Shown one piece after another: positions 34,829 through 45,261 of a DNA stretch of 64,000 nt. The stretch is from Halarcobacter ebronensis (lineage in GTDB: Bacteria; Campylobacterota; Campylobacteria; Campylobacterales; Arcobacteraceae): contig NZ_CP053836.1 of assembly GCF_013201825.1 (NCBI RefSeq), positions 310,001 through 374,000 on the forward strand, given 5' to 3'. The translations under genes and the position numbers were made by a program. The notes beneath the pieces were generated by a model that was given only the letters and a program-made list of their open reading frames with translations, was not told the origin of the DNA and searched no databases. Every line of letters starts with the position of its first letter. Position 1 is the first letter of the stretch.

Positions 34829-35214
34829 TGTCTATCTCTTGGCAAACACTACTAGCAATTGGAATAGGTGGATTTCTAGGAGCAATATCAAGAGCTTATA
34901 CAGTTCATTTTGTTAATAAACATATACCTTTGGAGTTCCCTTTAGGTATTCTAATTGTTAATATTGTAGGTAGTTTTATAATTGGAGCACTTTTTTCAGT
35001 ATTTGCACACTATAGTGTAAATGAATCACTTAAAGCTTTTTTAACTACAGGTTTTCTAGGAGCTTTGACCACATACTCTACTTTTGCCATTGAAAGTTTC
35101 TTTTTACTTCAAACTTCACTCTTCCTTGGTATTACAAATATGGCATTAAATCTATTTGGCACAATACTAGCTGCAGCAAGCGGATATAGACTTTTTCTTA
35201 TATTTATTAAATAG
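34828..35214 (+). CDS. crcB: Fluoride ion channel Fluc
   Basis: This 128-residue protein with four membrane helices forms dual-topology dimers that export fluoride. Signature pieces are GGFLGAISRA, LIVNIVGSFIIGAL (with the conserved Asn) and FLGALTTYSTFAIES. It is translationally coupled to plsC. I see no fluoride riboswitch, and it has no separate leader, so expression probably follows the operon. Confidence 0.93.
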   Translation: MSISWQTLLAIGIGGFLGAISRAYTVHFVNKHIPLEFPLGILIVNIVGSFIIGALFSVFAHYSVNESLKAFLTTGFLGALTTYSTFAIESFFLLQTSLFLGITNMALNLFGTILAAASGYRLFLIFIK

Positions 35215-35255
35215 CGTTAGAACCAATAAGCAATTTTTTTTAAGCTTCAAAAAGA

Positions 35256-35261
35256 TATAAT
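35256..35261 (+). promoter_or_regulatory. -10 element (TATAAT) for tatA-argS
   Basis: TATAAT lies 32 bases before ATG 35294, in the 79-base gap after crcB. A T-run upstream (35234-35241) resembles the periodic T-rich signal of Campylobacterota promoters. Confidence 0.55.
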
Positions 35262-35293
35262 AGTTCCCAAAATTTAGAAATTAAGGATTAATT

Positions 35294-35521
35294 ATGGGTA
35301 TGCCTGGTGGTATGGAATGGGTTTTAATTGCCCTAGTAGTTTTATTATTATTTGGTGGGAAAAAAATTCCAGAATTAGCTAAAGGTTTAGGAAGTGGTAT
35401 TAAAAACTTCAAAAAAGCAGTAAAAGAGGATGATGAAGTAGCTTCAACTGATAAAAATGAAGAGATAGAAAAAAAAGCAGAAGCAAAAACTGAAGAACCA
35501 CAAGAGAAAAAAACAGTATAA
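35294..35521 (+). CDS. tatA: Sec-independent translocase subunit TatA
   Basis: This 75-residue protein has one N-terminal membrane helix (about 8-21), the [14 protein letters not shown] hinge and an amphipathic helix ([10 protein letters not shown]), then an acidic-lysine tail. This is the TatA/E type that forms the pore of the twin-arginine pathway. argS follows after 13 bases, an order I recall from Campylobacter. tatB and tatC are not in the window. Confidence 0.93.
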   Translation: MGMPGGMEWVLIALVVLLLFGGKKIPELAKGLGSGIKNFKKAVKEDDEVASTDKNEEIEKKAEAKTEEPQEKKTV

Positions 35522-35534
35522 GTCGGGATTAATA

Positions 35535-37127
35535 TTGCAAAAAAGAGTAAAGAAATTTATTGAAAGTGTATTAGAAAAAGAGGTAGTTTTAGAGAAACCA
35601 AAAGATTTATCTTTAGGACACTTTGCTACACCTATTGCCTTTTCACTAGCAAAAGAGTATAAGAAATCTCCAATGATAATTGCTGAGGAGTTGGCTTCAA
35701 AATTGAGTAATGAAGAACTGTTTGAAAAAGTAGAAGCTATAAAAGGGTTTATCAATTTTAAATTATCAAATGCATTTTTAGAGAAACTTACAAAAGAGGT
35801 ACTTTTAAATAAGAGTGATTTTGGTAAAGATGAACCAAAAAAACAAAAAATACTTCTTGAGTATGTTAGTGCAAACCCGACTGGACCACTTCATATTGGT
35901 CACGCTAGAGGGGCAGTTTTAGGTGATTCATTGGCAAGAGTTGGAAGACATCTAGGTTTTGATATTACAACTGAGTATTATGTAAATGATGCTGGTGCAC
36001 AAATGGAAATGTTAGGACTCTCTGTTGCTTTAGCAGGAAGAGATTTTATCTTAAAAGAGAGTGTTGAGTATCCAGAAAAATATTATAGAGGTGAATACCT
36101 TATAGATATTGCTCAAAAAATTTATGATGAGTTCGGAAAAGATATTTTCTATGATGAATCAAGATTTAGAGAGATGGCAGAGTTTGCAAAAAACATAGTA
36201 TTAGAAATTATAAAATCTGATTTAAAAGATATTGGTATTGAGTTTGATAACTTTGTATCTGAAGCTTCACTTTATGACTCTTGGCCTGATACAAAAGCTG
36301 TTTTAGTTAAAAATGGTTCTTTATATGAAAAAGGTGATAAGTTATATCTAAAATCAACTCAATATGGAGATGATTCAGATAGAGTTGTTGTAAGAGAGAA
36401 CGGTATTCCAACTTATCTAGCTGGAGATATAATCTATCATAAAAACAAGTTTGACAGAGGTTTTGATCACTATATTAATATTTGGGGTGCGGATCACCAC
36501 GGATATATAAAAAGAGTTGAAGCTGCAATTGAGTTTTTAGGAAATGATTCTAAAAAACTTGAAGTTCTATTATCTCAAATGGTTCAACTTTTAAAAGGTG
36601 GTGAACCATATAAAATGAGTAAAAGAGCTGGTAATGTCATTCTTATGAGTGATGTTGCGCAGGAGATAGGTTCAGATGCACTAAGATTTGTTTTTTTAAC
36701 GAAAAAAAGTGATACTCACTTAGAGTTTGACCTTGATATCTTAAAAAATCAAGATAGTTCAAATCCAATCTTTTACATTAATTATGCCTACGCTAGAATA
36801 AATCAAGTATTTAAAAAAGCAGAAAAATCTTTTGATGATGTAGTTGAAGTAACTTTTGACAAGTTAAAAGAAGAAGATGCCTTGAATTTGATTTATGAAT
36901 CTTTATTGTTGCCTTCAGTTTTAGAAGAAGCATTTATAAAAAGAGATATGCAAAAAATTACAGATTATCTGTATTCTTTGGCATCATCAATCCATAGATT
37001 TTATAACAACTATAAAATTATTGGAAATGAACTTGAAGATGAGTACTTAAAAGTACTAAGTCTTTGTGCTTTAAGCATAAAAGTTGCTCTTAACATTTTA
37101 GGAATAAAAGAGAAAGAGGTTATGTAA
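35535..37127 (+). CDS. argS: Arginyl-tRNA synthetase
   Basis: This 530-residue class I synthetase starts with TTG at 35535, just after the tatA stop. It has the N-terminal Add1-type domain, the HIGH motif in GPLHIGHARGAV, the KMSK-like segment PYKMSKRAGN and a C-terminal DALR anticodon-binding domain (ALRFVFL, ASSIHRFYNNYKI). The stop is followed without any gap by the ATG of a 42-codon gene. Confidence 0.95.
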   Translation: MQKRVKKFIESVLEKEVVLEKPKDLSLGHFATPIAFSLAKEYKKSPMIIAEELASKLSNEELFEKVEAIKGFINFKLSNAFLEKLTKEVLLNKSDFGKDEPKKQKILLEYVSANPTGPLHIGHARGAVLGDSLARVGRHLGFDITTEYYVNDAGAQMEMLGLSVALAGRDFILKESVEYPEKYYRGEYLIDIAQKIYDEFGKDIFYDESRFREMAEFAKNIVLEIIKSDLKDIGIEFDNFVSEASLYDSWPDTKAVLVKNGSLYEKGDKLYLKSTQYGDDSDRVVVRENGIPTYLAGDIIYHKNKFDRGFDHYINIWGADHHGYIKRVEAAIEFLGNDSKKLEVLLSQMVQLLKGGEPYKMSKRAGNVILMSDVAQEIGSDALRFVFLTKKSDTHLEFDLDILKNQDSSNPIFYINYAYARINQVFKKAEKSFDDVVEVTFDKLKEEDALNLIYESLLLPSVLEEAFIKRDMQKITDYLYSLASSIHRFYNNYKIIGNELEDEYLKVLSLCALSIKVALNILGIKEKEVM

Positions 37128-37256
37128 ATGAGATGGTTTATAGTTATACTTATAATAGCTTTAGGTTATGCTATAATCACAGATTATATGGGTGGGGCAC
37201 GAGATGCCGCAAGTAACTATAACAAACTTCTTAGAGAGGCACCTGCTGGACAATAA
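37128..37256 (+). CDS. 42-residue single-helix membrane peptide of unknown function
   Basis: The frame starts with ATG directly after the argS TAA and encodes MRWFIVILIIALGYAIITDY, then a 22-residue polar tail ending LREAPAGQ. It has one predicted membrane helix (about 4-18) after a short Met-Arg start. Its stop codon (37254-37256) sits in the first arm of the terminator hairpin. Zero spacing to argS suggests coupled translation. I do not recognise a family. The hydrophobic/polar organisation and the tight packing make it a credible real gene rather than noise. Confidence 0.55.
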   Translation: MRWFIVILIIALGYAIITDYMGGARDAASNYNKLLREAPAGQ

Positions 37257-37277
37257 GAGGGGAAACTCCCTCTTATT
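37252..37277. terminator. Bidirectional terminator between argS unit and rsfS
   Basis: A perfect 10-bp stem AATAAGAGGG/CCCTCTTATT with loop GAAACT is flanked by T-rich sequence on the plus side and sits between convergent units. Its right arm ends one base before the rsfS stop codon. Confidence 0.8.
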
Positions 37278-37604
37278 TTAGTGTTTTTTAATTTCTAACT
37301 CACTTAAGAAATCTTCTAATGAGTATTTCTCTCTATACTTTTCACTAATTAGATGAATGAAAATATCTCCAAGGTCAATAATTGTCCAATTATCATCTTC
37401 ATCAACTCTTAAAAACTCTTCACCAAGTGGTTTCAAATCAGTTTTTAAATGGTTTAAAAGAGCAAAAGCATGTTTTGGATTTAGTGTTGTTGCAATTACA
37501 ACATAATCAACAATATACTCTTTTGAAGTTAAATCAATAACCTGAATATTTTCAGCTTTCTTGTCACTTAAGATTGATTCTATTTTTTCTAATCTTTTAT
37601 TCAA
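37278..37604 (-). CDS. rsfS: Ribosomal silencing factor RsfS
   Basis: This 108-residue protein of the RsfS/Iojap family binds ribosomal protein L14 and blocks joining of the subunits in poor nutrient conditions. Family features are the N-terminal ENIQVIDLTSKEYIVDYVVIAT and the central WTIIDLGDIFIHLISEKYREKYSLEDF block. The start overlaps the nadD stop by 4 bases (ATGA), a pairing common across bacteria. Confidence 0.93.
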   Translation of the reverse strand: MNKRLEKIESILSDKKAENIQVIDLTSKEYIVDYVVIATTLNPKHAFALLNHLKTDLKPLGEEFLRVDEDDNWTIIDLGDIFIHLISEKYREKYSLEDFLSELEIKKH

Positions 37605-38152
37605 ACTTTACCTTTTTTATGCCAAATTTTTTCTACATTTCTTCTTATTTTTTTAGGAATATAATCAAGATTAAAAGTATTTCTAAGTTGTGTAGAACTT
37701 ATTTTTATATCAACTTTTAGTCTTTTTACATCACTATTTTTACTATGTTTAATCCCATCTCTTGTAACTACTACCAAAGTAACTAGTTTCTCAATCTCTT
37801 CATAACTTTCCCAAAGATGAAAAGATTTGTAATTGTCTGCACCAATAATTAAATACAATTTTTCTGGCTTATATTGTTCAATTATTTGTTTGATTGTTTC
37901 AATCGAGTAGACAGGTCTTCCCATATCTATCTCGTAAGAAGAGACAACCACTCTCTCTTTTTTTGCAAAAAGTTTTTTAAGAAGTTTATATCTTACTTTT
38001 GCATCTAAAAAAGATTTTACTTTTAATGGGTTTAAATATGCTGGTACAACAATCAAAAGGTCAATATCAAGTTTTTTTAAAGCCTTTTTTACAATTGTTT
38101 GATGACCAATATGGGGAGGATCAAAACTTCCACCAAAAATAGCAATATGCAC
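37601..38152 (-). CDS. nadD: Nicotinate-nucleotide adenylyltransferase
   Basis: This 183-residue enzyme converts nicotinate mononucleotide and ATP to deamido-NAD. It has the nucleotidyltransferase motif GGSFDPPHIGHQTIV (7-21), the IIGADNYKSFHLWESYEEI segment and the C-terminal ISSTQLRN motif. It is the first gene of the nadD-rsfS unit and is divergent from gap, an arrangement I also recall from C. jejuni. Confidence 0.95.
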   Translation of the reverse strand: MHIAIFGGSFDPPHIGHQTIVKKALKKLDIDLLIVVPAYLNPLKVKSFLDAKVRYKLLKKLFAKKERVVVSSYEIDMGRPVYSIETIKQIIEQYKPEKLYLIIGADNYKSFHLWESYEEIEKLVTLVVVTRDGIKHSKNSDVKRLKVDIKISSTQLRNTFNLDYIPKKIRRNVEKIWHKKGKV

Positions 38153-38241
38153 CTAAATAAACCTTTGAAATATGATTAAATAATATTATAGCAATATTTT
38201 GATAAAATCTCTACCAATTTCATAAATACAAAAGGGAAGAT

Positions 38242-39240
38242 ATGGCTGTTAAAGTTGCGATTAATGGATTTGGTAGAATTGGAAGATGTGTAGCAAGAAT
38301 AATTGAAAAAAGAGACGATGTAGAACTTGTTGCAATAAATGATACTGCATCTATAGAAATGTTAGAATATATTACAAAATATGATACTGTACATGGTACA
38401 TTTGATGGTGAAGTAAAAGTTGAAAATGGATTCCTAAAAATGGGAAAAATCAATGCAAAACTATACTCAACAAGAGATGCAAAAGAGCTTACATTTACAA
38501 AAGATTGTGGAGCGCAGATTGTATTAGAGTGTACAGGAGCTTATCTTACACAAGAAAAGTGTCAAGTGCATTTAGATAATGGAGCTAAAAAAGTTGTTAT
38601 GAGTGCTCCTGCAAAAGATGATACTCCAACATTTGTAATGGGTGTAAACAATGATAAGTACAAAGGGGAGAATATAATCTCTAATGCTTCTTGTACAACA
38701 AACTGTTTAGGACCAGTTGCAAAAATTATTGATGACGCATTTGGCATCGAAAAAGGGTTAATGACTACAATTCACTCTTATACAAATGACCAAAATATTT
38801 TGGATGTAAAACATCAAAAAGATAAAAGAAGAGCAAGAGCAGGAGCATTAAATATGATTCCTACTACAACAGGTGCTGCAAAAGCTATGAAACTAATTAT
38901 GCCTCAACTTGATGGGAAACTTCATGGGCAAAGTGTAAGAGTACCAACTCCAAATGTCTCAATGGTAGATGTAAACTTTGTTATCTCGAAAAAGACAACA
39001 AAAGAGGAGTTAAATGAACTTTTTGAAGCAAAAGCAAAAGAGTTAGCAGGAATAGTTGCAGTTGATAATGAGATGATGGTATCTTCTGATTTAGTTGGAA
39101 ATACAAATTCAACAATCATTGCTTCTGACCTTACGCAAGTTATTGGCGGAGATATGATTAAGGTTATGACTTGGTATGATAATGAATGGGGATATTCAAG
39201 TAGATTGGTTGATATGGCAGTTTTCGTAGCAAATAAATAA
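38242..39240 (+). CDS. gap: Glyceraldehyde-3-phosphate dehydrogenase
   Basis: This 332-residue protein has the NAD-binding INGFGRIGR motif (7-15), catalytic C151 in [12 protein letters not shown] and H178 in TIHSYTNDQ. It runs reversibly between glyceraldehyde 3-phosphate and 1,3-bisphosphoglycerate. It is first of a four-gene unit gap-pgk-tpiA-fabI with gaps of 10, 24 and 2 bases. In organisms of this group lacking phosphofructokinase, these enzymes serve mainly gluconeogenesis. A TAAAAT element at 38213-38218 may be the -10 box. Confidence 0.96.
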   Translation: MAVKVAINGFGRIGRCVARIIEKRDDVELVAINDTASIEMLEYITKYDTVHGTFDGEVKVENGFLKMGKINAKLYSTRDAKELTFTKDCGAQIVLECTGAYLTQEKCQVHLDNGAKKVVMSAPAKDDTPTFVMGVNNDKYKGENIISNASCTTNCLGPVAKIIDDAFGIEKGLMTTIHSYTNDQNILDVKHQKDKRRARAGALNMIPTTTGAAKAMKLIMPQLDGKLHGQSVRVPTPNVSMVDVNFVISKKTTKEELNELFEAKAKELAGIVAVDNEMMVSSDLVGNTNSTIIASDLTQVIGGDMIKVMTWYDNEWGYSSRLVDMAVFVANK

Positions 39241-39250
39241 GGGATTCAGT

Positions 39251-40447
39251 ATGAAACTTCAAGAGATTAAAAATATTAATATTGACGGTAAAAGGGTATT
39301 TATCAGATGTGATTTTAATGTTCCAATGGATGAGTACAATAATATCACTGATGATAGAAGAATTAGAAGTGCACTAAATACAATTAGATATTGTATTGAT
39401 AGAGATTGTTCGATTATTCTAGCTTCTCACTTTGGAAGACCAACTGAGGCTGCTGAAGAGAAATACTCTTTAAAACCTGTTGCAAAAAGATTGCACACTC
39501 TTCTAAAACAAGATATTAAAATGGCAAAAAATGTTGTTAAAGAAGATACTTTAGAGATGGCAAAAAATCTGAAATCTGGTGAAATAATGCTTTTAGAAAA
39601 CCTAAGATATAACTCTGGTGAAAAAGCAAATGATAAAGAGTTTGCTAAAAAACTTGCTTCAATGGCAGATATTTATATCAATGATGCTTTTGGAGTTTCT
39701 CACAGAGCTCACGCTTCAGTTGAGGCTATAACAGAGTTTTTTGATATAAAACATAAAGCAGCTGGATTTTTATTGGCAAAAGAGATTAAATTTTTCCACA
39801 ATATTGTTCAAAATCCAAAAAGACCATTTGTATCAATTGTTGGTGGGTCTAAGGTATCTGGAAAACTTGAAGTTTTACATAATCTAATTACAAAAGTTGA
39901 CAAAATATTAATTGGTGGAGGTATGGCGTTTACCTTCTTAAAGGCTCAAGGGTATGAAGTTGGTAAATCTTTAGTTGAAGATGATTTAATTCCTGAGGCT
40001 CTTAAAATAATGGAAGAGGCAAAAGCGTTAGGTGTAAAACTATACTTACCTGTTGATGTTGTTGCAGCAGAAGCTTTTGATGCAGAAGCTATTGCAAAAC
40101 TTGTTACAACACAAGAGATACCAGAAAACTGGATGGGATTAGATATAGGACCTGCAACAGCACAACTATTTAGACTTGCTCTTGGTGATGCAAATACGAT
40201 TCTTTGGAATGGACCAATGGGTGTTTATGAGATGGAAAAATTTGCAAAAGGAAGTACTAGAATCTCTAATGCAGTTGCTCAATCATTTGCAACAACAGTT
40301 GTTGGTGGTGGAGATACAGCTGATTTGGTTAGAGTAACTGGAGATGAAGAAGATATGACTTTTATCTCAACTGGTGGAGGAGCTTCACTTGAATTGATTG
40401 AAGGGAAAGTTTTACCAGGTGTTAAAGCTTTAGTTTTAGAAGAATAG
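39251..40447 (+). CDS. pgk: Phosphoglycerate kinase
   Basis: The 398-residue, two-domain enzyme is of normal length. It shows the substrate-binding [10 protein letters not shown] (22-31), the histidine segment [22 protein letters not shown], and the nucleotide site region [11 protein letters not shown] / [14 protein letters not shown] near the C-terminus. It transfers phosphate between 1,3-bisphosphoglycerate and ADP in the cytoplasm. Confidence 0.96.
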   Translation: MKLQEIKNINIDGKRVFIRCDFNVPMDEYNNITDDRRIRSALNTIRYCIDRDCSIILASHFGRPTEAAEEKYSLKPVAKRLHTLLKQDIKMAKNVVKEDTLEMAKNLKSGEIMLLENLRYNSGEKANDKEFAKKLASMADIYINDAFGVSHRAHASVEAITEFFDIKHKAAGFLLAKEIKFFHNIVQNPKRPFVSIVGGSKVSGKLEVLHNLITKVDKILIGGGMAFTFLKAQGYEVGKSLVEDDLIPEALKIMEEAKALGVKLYLPVDVVAAEAFDAEAIAKLVTTQEIPENWMGLDIGPATAQLFRLALGDANTILWNGPMGVYEMEKFAKGSTRISNAVAQSFATTVVGGGDTADLVRVTGDEEDMTFISTGGGASLELIEGKVLPGVKALVLEE

Positions 40448-40471
40448 AAAAAAACTTAAAGGATAATATAC

Positions 40472-42009
<1,538 letters not shown>

Positions 42010-42042
42010 GAAACTCTCTTTTTAAAGAGTTCTTCGTTTACA

Positions 42043-42095
42043 AAAAAATCTTAGTTAGTCATTTACTATATGTAAACTCCTAACGAAGATTTTTT
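42043..42095 (+). terminator. Strong terminator after gap-pgk-tpiA-fabI
   Basis: A long inverted repeat AAAAAATCTTaGTTAG / CTAACgAAGATTTTTT (15 of 16 pairs) encloses a second small hairpin TTTAC/GTAAA and ends in T6. A weaker hairpin AACTCT/AGAGTT precedes it at 42012-42031, immediately after the fabI stop. Confidence 0.85.
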
Positions 42096-42153
42096 CAAGC
42101 CTTGAACTCTAATAAAAATATAGCTTCTTAAAAGTTTTTATTTAGGATTTAGA

Positions 42154-42174
42154 AAAATCTTAAATTAAGATTTT
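42154..42174. repeat. 21-bp perfect palindrome in the lysA leader
   Basis: AAAATCTTAA-A-TTAAGATTTT ends 21 bases before the lysA ATG. With a single central base it is better suited to binding a protein dimer than to forming an RNA hairpin. It could be an operator for the lysA operon. Confidence 0.5.
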
Positions 42175-42195
42175 AAAAAGTACAGGAAAAATATT

Positions 42196-43404
42196 ATGAG
42201 TATTAATTATAAAGAGTTAGCACAGAAATATCAAACACCATATTATGTATATGATTTTGATTATATAACAAATCAATACAATGAGTTAAAAGAGTCATTT
42301 AAAGCTAGAAAATCTTTAATTGCTTATGCACTTAAAGCAAACTCAAATCTATCTGTGATAAAACATTTGGCACAACTTGGTGCTGGGGCTGACTGTGTTA
42401 GTATAGGAGAGGTTAAAAGAGCTTTAAAAGTTGGAATTCCTCCATATAAAATCATCTTTTCTGGAGTTGGAAAAATTGATGGGGAGATTCAAGAGGCTTT
42501 AGAATTTGATATTTTAATGATAAATGTTGAGAGTGCAGCAGAGCTTAACAGAGTAGAAAAAATTGCAAAAGAGCTTGGAAAAGTTGCAAGAATATCTATT
42601 AGAGTTAATCCAAATATTGATCCTAAAACACACCCATATATCTCAACTGGATTGCATGAGAATAAATTTGGAGTAGATATTGATACAGCAAAAAGAATGT
42701 ATATTCAATGTAATAACTCTGAATTTTTAGAGCCAGTTGGTATCCATTGTCATATTGGTTCTCAACTAACTCAATTACAACCAATTAAAGAGTCTGTTCA
42801 GATTATTGCTGATTTAGTAAGAAATCTAAAAGCAATTAAAATTGAACTATCTTTTATGGATGTTGGTGGTGGATTAGGAATTATTTATGATGATGAAAAA
42901 CTAATCGATACTTATGAGTATGCTCAAGCAGTTTTAGAGAGTATGTTTGGACTTGATATTACAGTTGTTTGTGAACCAGGTAGATTTATTGTTGGAAATG
43001 CAGGAACTTTTGTGACAAAAGTTTTGTATGAAAAAGTAAATGGTGAAAAAAGATTTGTAATTGTTGATGGAGCTATGAATGACCTTATTAGACCAAGTTT
43101 ATATAATGCATATCATAAAGTTGAAGTTCTAAATAATAATAATGAACTTAGCAAATGTAATCTTGTAGGACCTATTTGTGAAAGTGGTGATTTTTTTGCA
43201 AAAGATATAACTCTACCAAAAACAGAGCATAATGATTTAATTGCAATTCATAGTGCTGGAGCGTATGGTTTTGTAATGTCTAGTAACTACAATACAAGAG
43301 GAAGAGTAGCAGAGATAGCTGTTGAAAATGGCAAAGATAGACTTATTAGAAAAAGAGAAAGCTTTGAAGATATTATTGCCCTAGAAGAGGAGTTTATAAA
43401 ATAG
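42196..43404 (+). CDS. lysA: Diaminopimelate decarboxylase
   Basis: This 402-residue PLP enzyme (fold type III) converts meso-diaminopimelate to lysine. The cofactor lysine is K47 in LIAYALKANSN. The HCHIGSQ, GGGLGI and EPGRFIV segments and the catalytic cysteine in GPICESGDFF are all present. It leads a five-gene run lysA-HAD-pheA-hisC-dxs with very short gaps. A palindrome just upstream (42154-42174) may be a control site. Confidence 0.96.
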   Translation: MSINYKELAQKYQTPYYVYDFDYITNQYNELKESFKARKSLIAYALKANSNLSVIKHLAQLGAGADCVSIGEVKRALKVGIPPYKIIFSGVGKIDGEIQEALEFDILMINVESAAELNRVEKIAKELGKVARISIRVNPNIDPKTHPYISTGLHENKFGVDIDTAKRMYIQCNNSEFLEPVGIHCHIGSQLTQLQPIKESVQIIADLVRNLKAIKIELSFMDVGGGLGIIYDDEKLIDTYEYAQAVLESMFGLDITVVCEPGRFIVGNAGTFVTKVLYEKVNGEKRFVIVDGAMNDLIRPSLYNAYHKVEVLNNNNELSKCNLVGPICESGDFFAKDITLPKTEHNDLIAIHSAGAYGFVMSSNYNTRGRVAEIAVENGKDRLIRKRESFEDIIALEEEFIK

Positions 43405-43408
43405 ATTA

Positions 43409-44185
43409 ATGAACAGAGGTTTTTTTATAGATGTACAAGGTACATTAATTGATGATATTGATAAAAGACCAATAAAAGGTGCATGTGAATTTATCTCATA
43501 TTTAAATGAAAACTCAATTCCTTATGTTGTTATAACAAACAATAGTAAAAATAGAAGTGAAGATTTTATAGAAGAACTTAGAAATATGGGTTTTGATATA
43601 AAAAACTATATTGACCCTTTTTATACTTTAAAAGAGATTTTGAAGAGTAAAAAAATTGCAGCATTTGGAACAGATAAGTTTTTAAATGTTTTACAAGAGA
43701 TGGGATATGAGATAGATTTTGAAGAGTTTGACTCTTTGGTTGTTTCAATTAAACAAGACTACACAAATGAAGATTATGTAAAAATGATTGAGTGTGCATT
43801 TAAAGCAAAAAATTTAATTGCAATGCACGGAACATCAACTTATAGTAAAGAGGGGAAAAGATACCCTGGAGTTGGTGCAATTATGAGCATGATAAAGTTT
43901 GCATCAAATAGAGGTTATGAGATAGTTGGAAAACCAAGTTTCAACTTCTATGACAAAGCTAGAGCACTAATTAATTTGGATTTTAAAGATATTACTGTTA
44001 TAAGTGATGATATGATTGGTGACTTGATTGGTGCCCAAGATTTGGGCATGAAAACGAATTTAGTTTTAAGTGGAAAAGTTAAATCAAAAGATGAAATAAA
44101 TAGTTTTCCACAAGAGAAAATGCCAAATAGAGTATTTAGTGATTTAGAAGAAGCGTTAGAAAGTTTAAAAAAGGGTGAAATATGA
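43409..44185 (+). CDS. HAD-superfamily (class IIA) phosphatase
   Basis: This 258-residue protein is of the NagD/PGP-like class IIA HAD type. Motif I appears as FIDVQGTLIDD, where the usual DxDGT reads D-V-Q-G-T, so the second aspartate (general acid/base) is replaced by Gln. Motif II is VVITNNSKN and motif IV is ISDDMIGDLIGAQ. The missing second Asp suggests reduced or altered phosphatase activity. It sits 4 bases after lysA and overlaps pheA by 4 bases. A homologue holds the same place in C. jejuni as I recall. Substrate unknown. Confidence 0.82.
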   Translation: MNRGFFIDVQGTLIDDIDKRPIKGACEFISYLNENSIPYVVITNNSKNRSEDFIEELRNMGFDIKNYIDPFYTLKEILKSKKIAAFGTDKFLNVLQEMGYEIDFEEFDSLVVSIKQDYTNEDYVKMIECAFKAKNLIAMHGTSTYSKEGKRYPGVGAIMSMIKFASNRGYEIVGKPSFNFYDKARALINLDFKDITVISDDMIGDLIGAQDLGMKTNLVLSGKVKSKDEINSFPQEKMPNRVFSDLEEALESLKKGEI

Positions 44186-45249
44186 GTGAAGAGGGATTAA
44201 AAGAGTTAAGAAATAAGCTTGATTCCATAGATAATGAACTTTTAAAACTATTAAATGAGAGAATGGAACTTGTACATCAAGTTGGAGTTTTAAAAGCTCA
44301 AAGTGGAGGAGCTATTTATAGACCAGATAGAGAAAAAGCTATTATAGATAGATTGGACTCTTTAAATAAAGGAAAATTAAATAGAAAAGCAATTGAGGCT
44401 TTATTTCTAGAGATATTTGCAGTATCAAGAACTTTTGAATTACCTGAAAATGTAGCATATTTGGGACCTGAGGGAAGTTTTACCCATCAAGCAGCAGAAA
44501 CTAGATTTGGAGCCATGAGTTCATATATCTCAATTGGTTCTATAAAAGGAGTTTTTAGAGAAGTTAGTACTAAAAAAGCTAGATTTGGAGTTATTCCTAT
44601 TGAGAACTCTTCAAATGGAATTGTAAGTGACACAATTAGCTGTTTAAGTAACTATAATTTAAAAATTATTGCAGAAGTAATTCTAGATATTCACCACACT
44701 TTGGCAACTACTTGTGATAAAGTAAGTGATATTAAAAGAATCTACTCAAAAGATATAGCTTTTGATCAATGTCATAACTTTTTGGAAAACTTTGGTTTAG
44801 ATGAGGTAGAACATATTCCCGTAGAGTCAACAACAAAAGCTGCAAAATTTGCTTTAAACGAACCAAATAGTGCGGCTATTTGTTCTCATGTTGGTGCAAA
44901 GATGTATAATCTACCAATTTTGTTTGAGAATATTGAAGATAAAGATAATAATAAAACAAGATTCTTTATAATAAGTGATTTTGAAAATGCAAGTTCTGGA
45001 AATGATAAAACATCAATTTTAGCAAAACTTCCAAATACTCCTGGGGCACTTGTGGATTTTCTTACAAGTTTTAATAAAGCAGGGATTAACTTGACAAAAA
45101 TCAAATCACATATTGTGGAAGGAATATCAATATTTTTTATTGATTTTGATGGACATAAAGATGATGAAAATGTTAAAAAAATCTTTGAAAAACATAAAAA
45201 TAGTATTAAGTTTTTAGGCTCTTATGTTAAAGAGATTGATGATATATAA
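44182..45249 (+). CDS. pheA: Bifunctional chorismate mutase / prephenate dehydratase
   Basis: This 355-residue protein has an AroQ-type chorismate mutase (about 1-85, LRNKLDSIDNELLKLLNERMELV), a prephenate dehydratase (about 92-272, YLGPEGSFTHQAA, PIENSSNGIV, TRFFIIS) and a C-terminal ACT domain (about 278-350) that should bind phenylalanine for feedback control (PGALVDFLTSF). It makes phenylpyruvate from chorismate. Its start overlaps the HAD gene (ATGA). hisC follows after 12 bases and could transaminate phenylpyruvate. Confidence 0.95.
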   Translation: MSEEGLKELRNKLDSIDNELLKLLNERMELVHQVGVLKAQSGGAIYRPDREKAIIDRLDSLNKGKLNRKAIEALFLEIFAVSRTFELPENVAYLGPEGSFTHQAAETRFGAMSSYISIGSIKGVFREVSTKKARFGVIPIENSSNGIVSDTISCLSNYNLKIIAEVILDIHHTLATTCDKVSDIKRIYSKDIAFDQCHNFLENFGLDEVEHIPVESTTKAAKFALNEPNSAAICSHVGAKMYNLPILFENIEDKDNNKTRFFIISDFENASSGNDKTSILAKLPNTPGALVDFLTSFNKAGINLTKIKSHIVEGISIFFIDFDGHKDDENVKKIFEKHKNSIKFLGSYVKEIDDI

Positions 45250-45261
45250 AAAGAGGAAAAA

